From: Phascolarctobacterium_A succinatutens_B
GTDB taxonomy: Bacteria > Bacillota > Negativicutes > Acidaminococcales > Acidaminococcaceae
Direction: 5' to 3'
DNA length: 11,165 nucleotides
NCBI RefSeq assembly: GCF_958453765.1
Contig: NZ_CAUDZA010000042.1
Coordinates: forward strand, 1 to 11,165
The position numbers and the translations under genes were made by a program. The notes beneath the pieces are model-generated. The model saw only the letters and a list, made by a program, of their open reading frames with translations, was not told the DNA's origin and searched no databases. The first letter of the stretch is position 1. The number at the start of each line of letters is the position of its first letter. Below, in pieces: positions 1-6,123 of the stretch.

Positions 1-146
1 ATCGAGCACAAAAATTGGACTAGGTCGACCCAACCACAAGTAATGGACTAATGCATTTTTGTTTTGCTTGCGAAAGCTCTGTAAGTATGAGAAAATGTAA
101 GCATAGTATGAGCTTCTGACAATAATATCTAAGGGAGTGTGTGCTT

Positions 147-737
147 ATGGTTTTTGATAAACTGCAGAGTATAAATAGGAAAACTGCTGCTGTGTGTGTG
201 GCGGCGCTGCTGACAGGCTTTATTGCCGGGGCAGGCTATGCCTGGAGCAGCAATAAAACCTCACCGCATTACAATGCGGCGAAGCTTACGGGAGAGCTGC
301 ATTATGCCAAGGTAGAAACAGGCAGACTGCAGTGCGTTGTGCTGCAGGATAAGGCTGCTATGTACAGTGACCCGTCAGGACTGCATGGAAAGGTTGTTGA
401 TTATCTGTCTGCCGGTGTTAAGCTGGATTATATTGATACAGTTTCCAGTCAGGATAAGGATGAACGCTATGCTGTTACGGAGCAGCAGATGCAGTTTCGC
501 AAGTTTTTCGGAAGGCGGCATATTATTCCTGCCGGTACGCAGGTACTTGTGCTGCAGCCGGACAGAGGCAACGGTGAAACCAAGGGACGTGTTTTGGTTG
601 ATGACAAGGAATATGACCTTGATTTTTCTACCAATCTGTTGCGCTTTCCTTATGTAGGACAGTGGAAAAAGGTTGAGTTCAACGGCAAGCCGGGCTTTGT
701 GAAATACAATGCGCTTTCGGATGCGAAGCTGATGTGA
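147..737 (+). CDS. Membrane-anchored protein with SH3b-like C-terminus, function unknown
   Basis: I do not recognise a named family. The 196-residue product has a short basic N-terminus, one hydrophobic segment (about residues 13-33) acting as signal anchor or uncleaved signal peptide, then a soluble, probably extracytoplasmic part. Two stretches look like bacterial SH3-type beta folds: residues 66-98 (a tyrosine-serine-x-proline turn, then a Gly-x-x-Leu-Asp strand) and residues 128-188, ending in a Trp-Lys-Lys-Val-Glu...Gly-Phe-Val-Lys pattern typical of SH3b repeats. The ATG at 147 is chosen over the in-frame GTG at 141 because the Shine-Dalgarno GGGAG at 133-137 sits about 9 bases before 147 but only 3 before 141. 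The stop is followed within 10 bases by a second gene of the same architecture, so the two are probably co-transcribed. A cell-wall or envelope-binding role is an inference from the fold only. Confidence 0.72.
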   Translation: MVFDKLQSINRKTAAVCVAALLTGFIAGAGYAWSSNKTSPHYNAAKLTGELHYAKVETGRLQCVVLQDKAAMYSDPSGLHGKVVDYLSAGVKLDYIDTVSSQDKDERYAVTEQQMQFRKFFGRRHIIPAGTQVLVLQPDRGNGETKGRVLVDDKEYDLDFSTNLLRFPYVGQWKKVEFNGKPGFVKYNALSDAKLM

Positions 738-747
738 GGTGGGCATG

Positions 748-1236
748 ATGAGTAATAAGCTGGTAATGAGAATTGCGGCATTGCTCTGCCTGCTGGCGGG
801 CTTTGCAATCGGTATGAATATTTTTGGACTGAAGGACAGAAGCTACAGTGTGAAGGAGGGCGACAGCTTTTACAGTCAGCCTTCTGTGACTGCTCAGCCG
901 GCAGGCGGCTTTGCCAAAGGCGAGGAGCTGGATGTGACGGATAAGCTGGAGCTTGCAGAACCTAATGCGGTGAAGGTGCTGCAGACTAAGATAGTAGAGG
1001 ATAAAAACCGCACTAAATATCAGCTGCGTGAGGGTGATGTTTATAAGCTGGCGGAAGCACGTATGGATAAGGCGAATACCCCTTGCGTGATTGAGGTGCA
1101 GACTACTAAGGGAGCAACTGCTAAGCTGGAGGTTGACAAGGCCTTGCTGCAGCCGGTTGATGAAGGAACGTGGCTGCAGGTGCGCAGCAAAGGCGGAGCC
1201 GCTGCCTGGGTGCGTGTGCAAAGCAAATGGTATTAG
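748..1236 (+). CDS. Second membrane-anchored SH3b-like protein, likely paralogue of its upstream neighbour
   Basis: The 162-residue product has an N-terminal hydrophobic segment (about residues 7-27) followed by a soluble domain. It parallels the preceding protein: a Tyr-Ser-x-Pro-Ser turn (residues 42-46), a Gly-x-x-Leu-Asp strand (58-62), a middle section beginning with a Gly-Asp turn (96-97), and a C-terminal SH3b-like end, Gly-Thr-Trp-Leu-Gln-Val-Arg...Ala-Trp-Val-Arg (140-156). I chose ATG 748 because the Shine-Dalgarno GAGGTGG (736-742) then has 5-base spacing; GTG 739 and ATG 745 lie inside or too near it. That ribosome binding site overlaps the upstream stop codon, so translation is likely coupled. 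Function is unknown. Both proteins probably face the periplasm or cell wall. Confidence 0.7.
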   Translation: MSNKLVMRIAALLCLLAGFAIGMNIFGLKDRSYSVKEGDSFYSQPSVTAQPAGGFAKGEELDVTDKLELAEPNAVKVLQTKIVEDKNRTKYQLREGDVYKLAEARMDKANTPCVIEVQTTKGATAKLEVDKALLQPVDEGTWLQVRSKGGAAAWVRVQSKWY

Positions 1237-1332
1237 ATGCTTGCTTGTGTAAATAGCTTAACACTTTTCTTTTAATTAATTTCATTTCTGCAAAAAAGTG
1301 ATAAAATTCTAGCTAAGCGGCGATAAATATTG

Positions 1333-1338
1333 TATAAT
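1333..1338 (+). promoter_or_regulatory. -10 element of the pheC-like gene promoter
   Basis: A perfect TATAAT lies 48 bases before the start codon. The region 17 bp upstream (1310-1315, TAGCTA) does not match TTGACA, so this is a promoter with a strong -10 and a weak or activator-dependent -35. It sits in the 150-base gap after the SH3b-like pair and indicates independent transcription of the next gene. Confidence 0.55.
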
Positions 1339-1348
1339 ACATCCAAAA

Positions 1349-1368
1349 TATCTGCTGCATAACAGATA
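1349..1368 (+). repeat. Short inverted repeat in the 5' leader of the pheC-like gene
   Basis: TATCTG (1349-1354) and CAGATA (1363-1368) form a 6-bp inverted repeat with an 8-base loop. It begins about 10 bases after the -10 element, at or just after the expected transcription start. It could be a 5' stabilising hairpin or a small operator; the sequence does not decide between them. Confidence 0.35.
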
Positions 1369-1386
1369 AGAAAGAAGGATGGTAGT

Positions 1387-2178
1387 ATGGTAAACTTAAA
1401 GAAATTATGTGTAGGTGCGCTATTGGCAACGACAATTTGCGGTATGGGTGCTTTGACTACGAGCGCAGAGGCAGGAAAAATTGAAGATGTTCAGGCTAGA
1501 GGCATTTTGCTGGTCGGCAGTACCGGCGATTATAAGCCTATGAGTTATCTTAATAAAGAAACCGGCAAGTATGAAGGCTTTGATGTTGAGGTAGCGGAGC
1601 TTTTGGCACAGTCCTTGGGTGTTAAGGTGCAATATGTACCGACTACATGGAAAACACTGCAGGCTGACACTATGGCCGGAAAGTTTGACATTGCTATGTG
1701 CGGTGTTACAAGAACCTTTGCCCGTGAGCAAAAAATGAATATGTCTCATGGCTATCTGACATTCGGTAAGACGATTTTATGTCGCAAGGCTGATGCAAAG
1801 AAATTCACATCTGAAGCGGACCTGAATAAGAAGAGCGTTCGCGTTATGGTTAATCCCGGCGGCACAAATGAAAAATTTGCTCTGAGCAATCTGCCTAATT
1901 GCACGCTTTTAGTACATCCGCAAAATGCAGAGATTCCTGCACTGATTGCCGAAGGCAAGGCTGATGTTATGATTACAGAAACTATGGAAGCACGTCGCTA
2001 TGTGCGTGATGATGCCCGTCTGGCAGCACCTCTGCTAGATGATCCATTTACGAAAAATCACTTTGGTATCTTGATGGCTAAAGGTGACCAGGATTGGTTG
2101 AACTACGTAAACTTCTTTATGGAAGAAAAGGATATGGATGGTACGCTTGATAAGCTGGAGGACCAGTATATCAAATAA
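1387..2178 (+). CDS. pheC: PheC-like periplasmic cyclohexadienyl dehydratase (solute-binding-protein fold)
   Basis: The 263-residue protein belongs to the family-3 solute-binding fold. Its N-terminus is a classical signal peptide ending in Ala-Glu-Ala at 27-29, with no lipobox, as expected for a soluble periplasmic protein. It matches Pseudomonas PheC (compared from memory) at the Thr-Gly-Asp-Tyr-Lys-Pro motif (46-51), Val-Pro-Thr-Thr-Trp (84-88), a Val-Asn-Pro-Gly-Gly-Thr-Asn-Glu-Lys-Phe-Ala block (155-165) and Glu-Ala-Arg (201-203). Glu201 aligns with the catalytic Glu173 of the Pseudomonas enzyme, which separates dehydratases from plain amino-acid receptors. The enzyme would convert prephenate to phenylpyruvate or arogenate to phenylalanine outside the cytoplasm. 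No ABC permease or ATPase genes lie beside it, which fits an enzyme better than a transporter receptor, but a binding-only role remains possible. Shine-Dalgarno AAGGA is at 1375-1379; a terminator follows. Confidence 0.75.
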   Translation: MVNLKKLCVGALLATTICGMGALTTSAEAGKIEDVQARGILLVGSTGDYKPMSYLNKETGKYEGFDVEVAELLAQSLGVKVQYVPTTWKTLQADTMAGKFDIAMCGVTRTFAREQKMNMSHGYLTFGKTILCRKADAKKFTSEADLNKKSVRVMVNPGGTNEKFALSNLPNCTLLVHPQNAEIPALIAEGKADVMITETMEARRYVRDDARLAAPLLDDPFTKNHFGILMAKGDQDWLNYVNFFMEEKDMDGTLDKLEDQYIK

Positions 2179-2192
2179 AGGTTGATTTATGA

Positions 2193-2224
2193 GCCGCTGC
2201 ACTTAGGTGTGGCGGTTTTTCTTT
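2193..2224 (+). terminator. Rho-independent terminator after the pheC-like gene
   Basis: A 10-bp stem (arms 2193-2202 and 2207-2216, including a few G-T pairs) closes a TTAG loop and runs into a T-rich tail (2216-2224). It lies 15 bases after the stop codon and only a few bases before the hicA -35 element, so it insulates the toxin-antitoxin promoter. Confidence 0.85.
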
Positions 2225-2228
2225 CATC

Positions 2229-2257
2229 TTGACACTATGCGCATTAATACGTATAAT
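2229..2257 (+). promoter_or_regulatory. Perfect consensus sigma-70/sigma-A promoter of hicAB with internal palindromes
   Basis: TTGACA (2229-2234), a 17-bp spacer and TATAAT (2252-2257) match the housekeeping consensus at all 12 positions. The start of transcription should fall near 2264, giving a leader of about 13 bases. Two 8-bp perfect palindromes lie in the spacer and -10: ATGCGCAT (2237-2244) and ATACGTAT (2247-2254). They are candidate operator elements for the HicB DNA-binding domain, as HicB-type antitoxins usually repress their own promoter. Confidence 0.85.
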
Positions 2258-2276
2258 GATAACAGGGAGGGAGCTA

Positions 2277-2447
2277 ATGAAAAGACGCGAACTTCTGAAG
2301 CTTTTTGCTAAAGCTGGCTGGTATTTGAAACGTAATGGTTCACAGCATGATATCTATACAAATGGCGTTGACAGTGAAGCTGTTCCGCGTCATCCTGATA
2401 TCAATGAGCGTTTGGCAAAAGCACTGATTAAAAAGTGGGGCCTTTAA
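2277..2447 (+). CDS. hicA: HicA-type mRNA interferase toxin
   Basis: The 56-residue product has the full HicA (YcfA) pattern: Lys-Arg-Arg-Glu-Leu-Leu-Lys-Leu-Phe at the start, a Gly-Trp turn (14-15), Lys-Arg-Asn-Gly-Ser-Gln-His (18-24) and a basic C-terminal helix. His24 lies at the position of the family's catalytic histidine. HicA folds like a double-stranded RNA-binding domain and cleaves mRNA, halting growth unless bound by HicB. The ATG at 2277 is chosen because GGGAGG (2265-2270) lies 6 bases upstream; the longer reading frame back to 2229 would start inside the promoter. The antitoxin gene follows 38 bases later. Length and key residues look intact, so the toxin is probably functional. 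Confidence 0.9.
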   Translation: MKRRELLKLFAKAGWYLKRNGSQHDIYTNGVDSEAVPRHPDINERLAKALIKKWGL

Positions 2448-2461
2448 TGGCCCTGCTTTTT
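2431..2461 (+). promoter_or_regulatory. Long hairpin spanning the hicA stop codon, terminator- or attenuator-like
   Basis: The arms 2431-2442 (A-rich, then GTGGGGCC) and 2449-2460 (GGCCCTGC, then Ts) pair over 12 positions, including two G-T pairs. The 6-base loop contains the hicA stop codon (2445-2447). The 3' arm ends in five Ts, so the element resembles an intrinsic terminator placed between toxin and antitoxin. Ribosomes finishing hicA would melt it, which could couple antitoxin expression to toxin translation. The pairing is read from the sequence; the role is inferred. Confidence 0.55.
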
Positions 2462-2485
2462 AAGGGATTTACGGAGGTACTTATC

Positions 2486-2875
2486 ATGAAAAGCGTAGCT
2501 TATCCTATTATTTTAGAAAAAGAAGCTGATGGTTATTTTGTAACTGTACCTGATATTGACAGATATACACAGGGGGAAGATATAGCGGACGCTATGGAAA
2601 TGGCACGTGATTTGATTTGCTTGTGGCTGCTTGATCTGGAGGAATCCGGAAAAAGTATTCCGCAGCCTGCATCAATAGAGCTGAATGTCAGCAAGGATGC
2701 TATAGTAACTTTTGTTGATGTAAATCTTGATGAGTACAGGAAAAAGTACGGTACACGTGTTGTGAAGAAAAATTGCACGATTCCGGCATGGCTCAATGCC
2801 CGCGCTGAGGCTATCGGCGTTAACTTCAGCCAAACACTGCAGGAGGCGCTTTTGGCCAAGATTGAAGCTTGCTGA
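2486..2875 (+). CDS. hicB: HicB-type antitoxin with C-terminal DNA-binding domain
   Basis: The 129-residue product has the two-part HicB layout. Residues 1-60 form the partial RNase H-like fold, with Tyr-Pro-Ile-Ile-Leu-Glu-Lys (6-12), Asp-Gly-Tyr-Phe-Val-Thr-Val-Pro-Asp (15-23) and the Gly-Glu-Asp-Ile-Ala-Asp-Ala (30-36) pattern. Residues 92-127 look like a ribbon-helix-helix or related DNA-binding segment, with Cys-Thr-Ile-Pro-Ala-Trp-Leu (97-103) then an alpha helix. It would bind and neutralise HicA and, with HicA, repress the promoter upstream. ATG 2486 is chosen because GGAGGT (2473-2478) lies 7 bases upstream; the frame extends further upstream without ribosome signals. Toxin-first order is usual for hicAB. 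A terminator follows 19 bases after the stop. Confidence 0.9.
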   Translation: MKSVAYPIILEKEADGYFVTVPDIDRYTQGEDIADAMEMARDLICLWLLDLEESGKSIPQPASIELNVSKDAIVTFVDVNLDEYRKKYGTRVVKKNCTIPAWLNARAEAIGVNFSQTLQEALLAKIEAC

Positions 2876-2894
2876 TTTCCAACCCGTAATACTT

Positions 2895-2930
2895 GCAGCA
2901 GTTCATTATGAGCTGCTGCTTTTTACTTTT
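2895..2930 (+). terminator. Rho-independent terminator after hicB
   Basis: GCAGCAG (2895-2901) pairs with CTGCTGC (2913-2919) and the stem continues inward by four more pairs (one G-T) to a 3-base loop. A T-tract (2920-2924) and a further CTTTT follow. It closes the toxin-antitoxin unit and separates it from birA. Confidence 0.88.
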
Positions 2931-2955
2931 ATCGAAGGCATCGTTCACTTTAGGC

Positions 2956-2984
2956 TTGACTTTTGGTTAACCTGGTGTTACTCT
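2956..2984 (+). promoter_or_regulatory. Candidate birA promoter with GGTTAACC palindrome in its spacer
   Basis: TTGACT (2956-2961), 17 bp, then TACTCT (2979-2984) preceded by TGT, an extended -10. The -10 hexamer is weak but the -35 and TG dinucleotide are good. The spacer holds the 8-bp palindrome GGTTAACC (2965-2972), similar to one half of Gram-positive BirA operators. Predicted leader is about 70 bases. Confidence 0.45.
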
Positions 2985-3063
2985 TTGCATATCGGAATGT
3001 CTTTACAGACAGGCTTTAGACTGATAAAGAAGAGTATTAAGAGAATCGGAGAGGATGATATAT

Positions 3064-4062
3064 ATGCGTAAACGTATTTTGGAGCTGCTGCGAAACAGTA
3101 AGGGAACACCGGTTTCCGGTGAAGAGATTTCCAAGGAGCTGGAGGTTTCGCGTACTGCTATCTGGAAGCATATCCAGGCATTGAAGAACGAGGGCTACGA
3201 GATTGAGTCTGTGCCTAAGCGTGGTTATATTCTGCGCGAGGTGCCAGACCGTCTGTTTCCGCAGGAAATTTTGTCCCGTCTGCAGACCAAATGGCTGGGA
3301 CGCAATATCTGCTACCGTGACAGCGTTGATTCCAGCAATAATCTGGCTAAAGCATTGGCCAACGAAGGCTGTGAAAACGGTCTGCTGGTAGTAGCAGAGG
3401 AGCAGGGCGCAGGCAAAGGACGTTTATCACGCGGCTGGATTTCCCCCTATGCGAAGGGCATCTGGTTTTCCGTGGTGCTGAAGCCGCCGTTCCTGCCGCA
3501 GGAAGCCTCCAAATGTACGCTGCTCGCAGCTGTTGCCGTAGTAAAGGCTATCAACAAGATTGCCGGCGTTCATGCCGCTATTAAATGGCCTAATGATATT
3601 CTTTTGCTGGGACGCAAGCTTGTAGGCATCCTGACGGAGATGAATGCCGAATTCGGTCATATCAATTATGTTGTTATCGGCACCGGCATTAACACCAACG
3701 CTTCTCCCGAAGATTATCCCGAAGAAGTACGCGACTTGGCTGTTTCCGTGGCTGATGCCGCAACGGAGCCTTTTACCAGAGTACAGCTTTTGTGCGATAT
3801 CCTCAAAAATATGGAGGACCTGTATGAAACTGCGGTACAGGAGGGCTTTGGCCCCGTATTTGATGAATGGCGCCGCTATTCCTGCACCTTAGGTCAGGAG
3901 GTAAAGGTTATTGCCCCTGATATGACTTATTTCGGTACGGCCGAGGATATTGATGAAGAAGGCCTGCTGATTGTACGCCGCGAGGACGGCAGCAAAGAAA
4001 AGGTTGTTGCCGGTGATGTTTCTATCCGTCCGGCTAAGGCTAAGGGGAATGAGTACGCGTAA
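3064..4062 (+). CDS. birA: Bifunctional biotin-[acetyl-CoA-carboxylase] ligase / biotin operon repressor
   Basis: The 332-residue protein activates biotin with ATP to biotinyl-AMP and attaches it to a lysine of biotin carboxyl-carrier proteins in the cytoplasm. An N-terminal winged helix (residues 1-58, with Val-Ser-Arg-Thr-Ala-Ile-Trp-Lys-His at 28-36) marks the regulatory class. The catalytic domain shows the biotinyl-AMP loop Gly-Lys-Gly-Arg-Leu-Ser (117-122; Gly-Arg-Gly-Arg-Arg-Gly in E. coli), Lys-Trp-Pro-Asn-Asp (174-178) and Gly-Thr-Gly-Ile-Asn-Thr-Asn (206-212). The C-terminal SH3-like domain covers about 276-323. ATG 3064 is preferred over ATG 3055 because Shine-Dalgarno GGAGAGG (3048-3054) touches 3055 but is 9 bases from 3064. 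No biotin synthesis genes are present here, so its regulon lies elsewhere. coaX follows with its own promoter candidate. Confidence 0.95.
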   Translation: MRKRILELLRNSKGTPVSGEEISKELEVSRTAIWKHIQALKNEGYEIESVPKRGYILREVPDRLFPQEILSRLQTKWLGRNICYRDSVDSSNNLAKALANEGCENGLLVVAEEQGAGKGRLSRGWISPYAKGIWFSVVLKPPFLPQEASKCTLLAAVAVVKAINKIAGVHAAIKWPNDILLLGRKLVGILTEMNAEFGHINYVVIGTGINTNASPEDYPEEVRDLAVSVADAATEPFTRVQLLCDILKNMEDLYETAVQEGFGPVFDEWRRYSCTLGQEVKVIAPDMTYFGTAEDIDEEGLLIVRREDGSKEKVVAGDVSIRPAKAKGNEYA

Positions 4063-4094
4063 AAAGCCGAGCGTTAAATAGCTACAATTTCTTC

Positions 4095-4122
4095 TTGCAA
4101 TATTTCCGCTTTGTGGTAAAAT
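4095..4122 (+). promoter_or_regulatory. Candidate coaX promoter (extended -10)
   Basis: TTGCAA (4095-4100), a 16-bp spacer ending in TGG, and TAAAAT (4117-4122). The TG-n extension and 5/6 match of the -10 make this a credible housekeeping promoter. Transcription would start near 4129, about 55 bases before the coaX start. Confidence 0.6.
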
Positions 4123-4183
4123 AAAAAAGGCTTTTATGCCGTATTTTGCGAATGGAACGCAGATTTCCGAGGAGGATCTTAGA

Positions 4184-4960
4184 ATGTTACTTGTTGTGGA
4201 TGTAGGAAATACAAACATCGTAGCCGGTGTTTTCGAGGATAAGACTTTAAAGGTACACTGGCGCTTTTCTACAGACCGTTCTAAAACTGCAGATGAATTT
4301 GGTATTATGCTGCGCAGCATGTTTGCTTATAGTGATGTGGAAATGGATAAGATTTCTTCCGTCATTATTTCCAGTGTTGTGCCTCCGGTGCTGATTCCCT
4401 TGTGCCACATGTGTGAGCGCTATTTCGGTATTAAACCGATGGTTGTAGGACCCGGCGTTAAAAACGGCATTTTCATTAAATACGATAATCCGAAAGAGGT
4501 TGGTGCAGACCGTATTGTCAACGCTGTAGCAGCCTTCAATAAATTCAGTCATTTGGGCAAGCCGATGATTATTATTGATTTCGGTACTGCCAACACCTTC
4601 TGTGCTTTGCTGCCGACAGGTGAATACTTGGGCGGTGCTATTGCGCCCGGCATCGGCATTTCTACAGAAGCGCTCTTCCAACGTGCGGCAAAGCTGCCGC
4701 GTATCGAGCTCGTTAAGCCTAAATCCGTAATCTGCCGCAATACTGTAAGCTCTATGCAGGCAGGTGCTATTTACGGCTTCGTAGGTCAGATGGAGGGCAT
4801 TGTCAACCATATGAAGAAGGAGCTCGGCGGCGATGCTTATGTTATTGCTACCGGTGGCTTTGCCAATACTATGGCTGCAGAATCTGATTGTATTGATGTT
4901 GTAGAGCCTTTCCTGACTTTGGATGGTCTGCGCATTCTGTACGAAAAAAACGCTAAATAA
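4184..4960 (+). CDS. coaX: Type III pantothenate kinase
   Basis: This cytoplasmic enzyme phosphorylates pantothenate, the first step of coenzyme A synthesis; type III enzymes are not feedback-inhibited by CoA. The 258-residue product has normal family length and the ASKHA-fold motifs in order: Asp-Val-Gly-Asn-Thr-Asn (6-11, phosphate 1, with Asp6), Gly-Ala-Asp-Arg (107-110, with the expected catalytic Asp109), Asp-Phe-Gly-Thr-Ala-Asn-Thr (132-138, phosphate 2), Pro-Gly-Ile-Gly-Ile-Ser (155-160) and Ala-Thr-Gly-Gly-Phe-Ala (222-227). ATG 4184 has GGAGG (4171-4175) 8 bases upstream and starts exactly at the conserved first strand, so the longer frame back to 4136 is rejected. birA lies upstream; a terminator lies downstream. 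Confidence 0.95.
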   Translation: MLLVVDVGNTNIVAGVFEDKTLKVHWRFSTDRSKTADEFGIMLRSMFAYSDVEMDKISSVIISSVVPPVLIPLCHMCERYFGIKPMVVGPGVKNGIFIKYDNPKEVGADRIVNAVAAFNKFSHLGKPMIIIDFGTANTFCALLPTGEYLGGAIAPGIGISTEALFQRAAKLPRIELVKPKSVICRNTVSSMQAGAIYGFVGQMEGIVNHMKKELGGDAYVIATGGFANTMAAESDCIDVVEPFLTLDGLRILYEKNAK

Positions 4961-4998
4961 GAGCAGGGATTTATTCCGTCGCTCGTGATAAAAGAGTT

Positions 4999-5040
4999 AA
5001 AGCTGTCGTGAGTAGCGTTTTGCTGCGCGGCAGCTTTTTT
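4999..5040 (+). terminator. Rho-independent terminator after coaX
   Basis: The arms 4999-5010 and 5026-5037 pair over 12 positions (two G-T), with a small AGC/GCT stem inside the loop, followed by Ts to 5040. It stands between coaX and dusB, only 17 bases before the dusB start. dusB must therefore depend on read-through or on a promoter I cannot identify upstream of the hairpin. Confidence 0.8.
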
Positions 5041-5057
5041 CGATAGGAGTTATATTT

Positions 5058-6065
5058 ATGAATATTGGTAATATAGAGCTGTCTGCACCGTTGGCGTTGG
5101 CGCCGATGGCAGGCATTACGGATTTGCCGTTCCGCCTGATTTGTCGCCGTCTGGGCTGCGGCATGACCGTGTCGGAGATGGTGAGTGCCAAGGGCCTGCT
5201 GTATAAAAACGTCAAGACTACCGAAATGCTGCGTATTGATGACGGCGAGCGTCCGACGGCCATCCAGCTGTTCGGCAGCGTGCCTGCGGAGCTGGCGGAG
5301 GCTGCACGCATGGTAGAGGCCAGCGGTGCGGATATGATTGATTTCAATATGGGCTGCCCGGTGCCGAAGATTGTAAATAACGGTGAAGGCTCGGCACTGA
5401 TGAAGAATCCGCAGCTGGCGCATGATATTCTGGCGGCGATGATAAAGGCAGTCAAGATTCCGGTGACGGTAAAGTTCCGCGCTGGCTGGGATGATAACAA
5501 CCGCAACGCGGTGGAGATTGCACGTGCCGTGGAGGCGGCAGGCGTGAGCGCTGTTGCCGTACACGGACGTACACGCCAGCAGTTTTATGAGGGCAAGGCC
5601 GATTGGAGCATTATCGCTGACGTAAAGCAGGCAGTGAAGGTGCCTGTGTTTGGCAATGGCGATATCTTTACGGTAGCAGACGGATTGCGGATGCTGGAGC
5701 AGACAGGCTGCGACGGACTGATGATCGGACGTGGCGCTGACGGCAACCCGTGGCTGTTTACCGCACTGGCGGCAGCACTGCGCGGCGAGCAGTTGCCGCA
5801 GCCGCCTTCTCTGAAGGAGCGTCTGGCGCAGGCGGCGGAGCATCTGGAAATGCTCATTGCTTATAAGAACGAAGTTGTTGCGGTCAAGGAGATGCGCCGC
5901 CATATTTCTGCTTATCTTAAAGGCATGCCGCATGCAGCGGAATTCAGAGGACGCTTTCATAAGGTCGATACGCAGGAGCAGTTTTCAGAGCTGCTGGCGG
6001 AATACAGCGAATGCGCGCATCGCTATTATGAAACAGAAAAACATTTTGCATCTGGCATTGTCTAA
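5058..6065 (+). CDS. dusB: tRNA-dihydrouridine synthase, DusB type
   Basis: This FMN enzyme reduces specific uridines in the tRNA D-loop to dihydrouridine using NADPH. The 335-residue product has the usual TIM-barrel then helical domain. Visible motifs are Ala-Pro-Met-Ala-Gly-Ile-Thr-Asp (15-22, FMN binding), Asn-Met-Gly-Cys-Pro-Val-Pro-Lys-Ile (97-105, Cys100 being the catalytic acid), Lys-Phe-Arg-Ala-Gly-Trp (139-144), His-Gly-Arg-Thr-Arg (169-173), Gly-Asn-Gly-Asp-Ile (199-203) and Gly-Arg-Gly-Ala-Asp-Gly-Asn-Pro-Trp (224-232). The Shine-Dalgarno TAGGAG (5044-5049) is 8 bases before ATG 5058. Nearness to greA and lysS repeats a common Firmicutes arrangement of tRNA and translation genes. 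The 3' end contains the -35 of the next gene's promoter. Confidence 0.95.
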   Translation: MNIGNIELSAPLALAPMAGITDLPFRLICRRLGCGMTVSEMVSAKGLLYKNVKTTEMLRIDDGERPTAIQLFGSVPAELAEAARMVEASGADMIDFNMGCPVPKIVNNGEGSALMKNPQLAHDILAAMIKAVKIPVTVKFRAGWDDNNRNAVEIARAVEAAGVSAVAVHGRTRQQFYEGKADWSIIADVKQAVKVPVFGNGDIFTVADGLRMLEQTGCDGLMIGRGADGNPWLFTALAAALRGEQLPQPPSLKERLAQAAEHLEMLIAYKNEVVAVKEMRRHISAYLKGMPHAAEFRGRFHKVDTQEQFSELLAEYSECAHRYYETEKHFASGIV

Positions 6066-6086
6066 GACGCGCAAATATGTTAAAAT
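6058..6086 (+). promoter_or_regulatory. Promoter of the two-gene reductase-like unit
   Basis: TTGTCT (6058-6063, overlapping the dusB stop codon), a 17-bp spacer ending in TGT, then TAAAAT (6081-6086): an extended -10 promoter. Transcription should start near 6093, about 30 bases before the next ATG. It indicates that the pair can be expressed separately from dusB. Confidence 0.6.
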
Positions 6087-6123
6087 AATAATTTGTAAAA
6101 GAAGCATTTAGGGAGTTAAAAAC

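Noticed and set aside
15..50. Repeated TGGACTA at 16-22 and 44-50 with a GGTCGACC palindrome between
   Set aside because: The repeats are only 7 bases, with no terminus, T-run or recognisable binding motif; the 5' flank is missing, so no element can be claimed.
64..91. Possible promoter TTGCTT, 16 bp, TATGAG before the first gene
   Set aside because: Both hexamers are only partial matches (3/6 and 4/6) and the gene may be read from upstream of the window.
1262..1300. Inverted repeat CACTTTT / AAAAGTG after the second gene
   Set aside because: The loop is over 20 bases, the stem is short and AT-rich, and no T-tract follows, so it is not a convincing terminator.
2796..3071. Plus-strand open frame overlapping the hicB end and the birA leader
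   Set aside because: It overlaps hicB in another frame, spans a clear terminator (2895-2930) and a promoter candidate, and has no ribosome site.
4971..5960. Long minus-strand open frame opposite dusB (329 codons)
   Set aside because: It lies wholly antisense to dusB, whose motifs are intact. The frame's protein is rich in Arg, His, Gln and Leu with no recognisable domain, and there is no ribosome site; it reflects codon bias of dusB.
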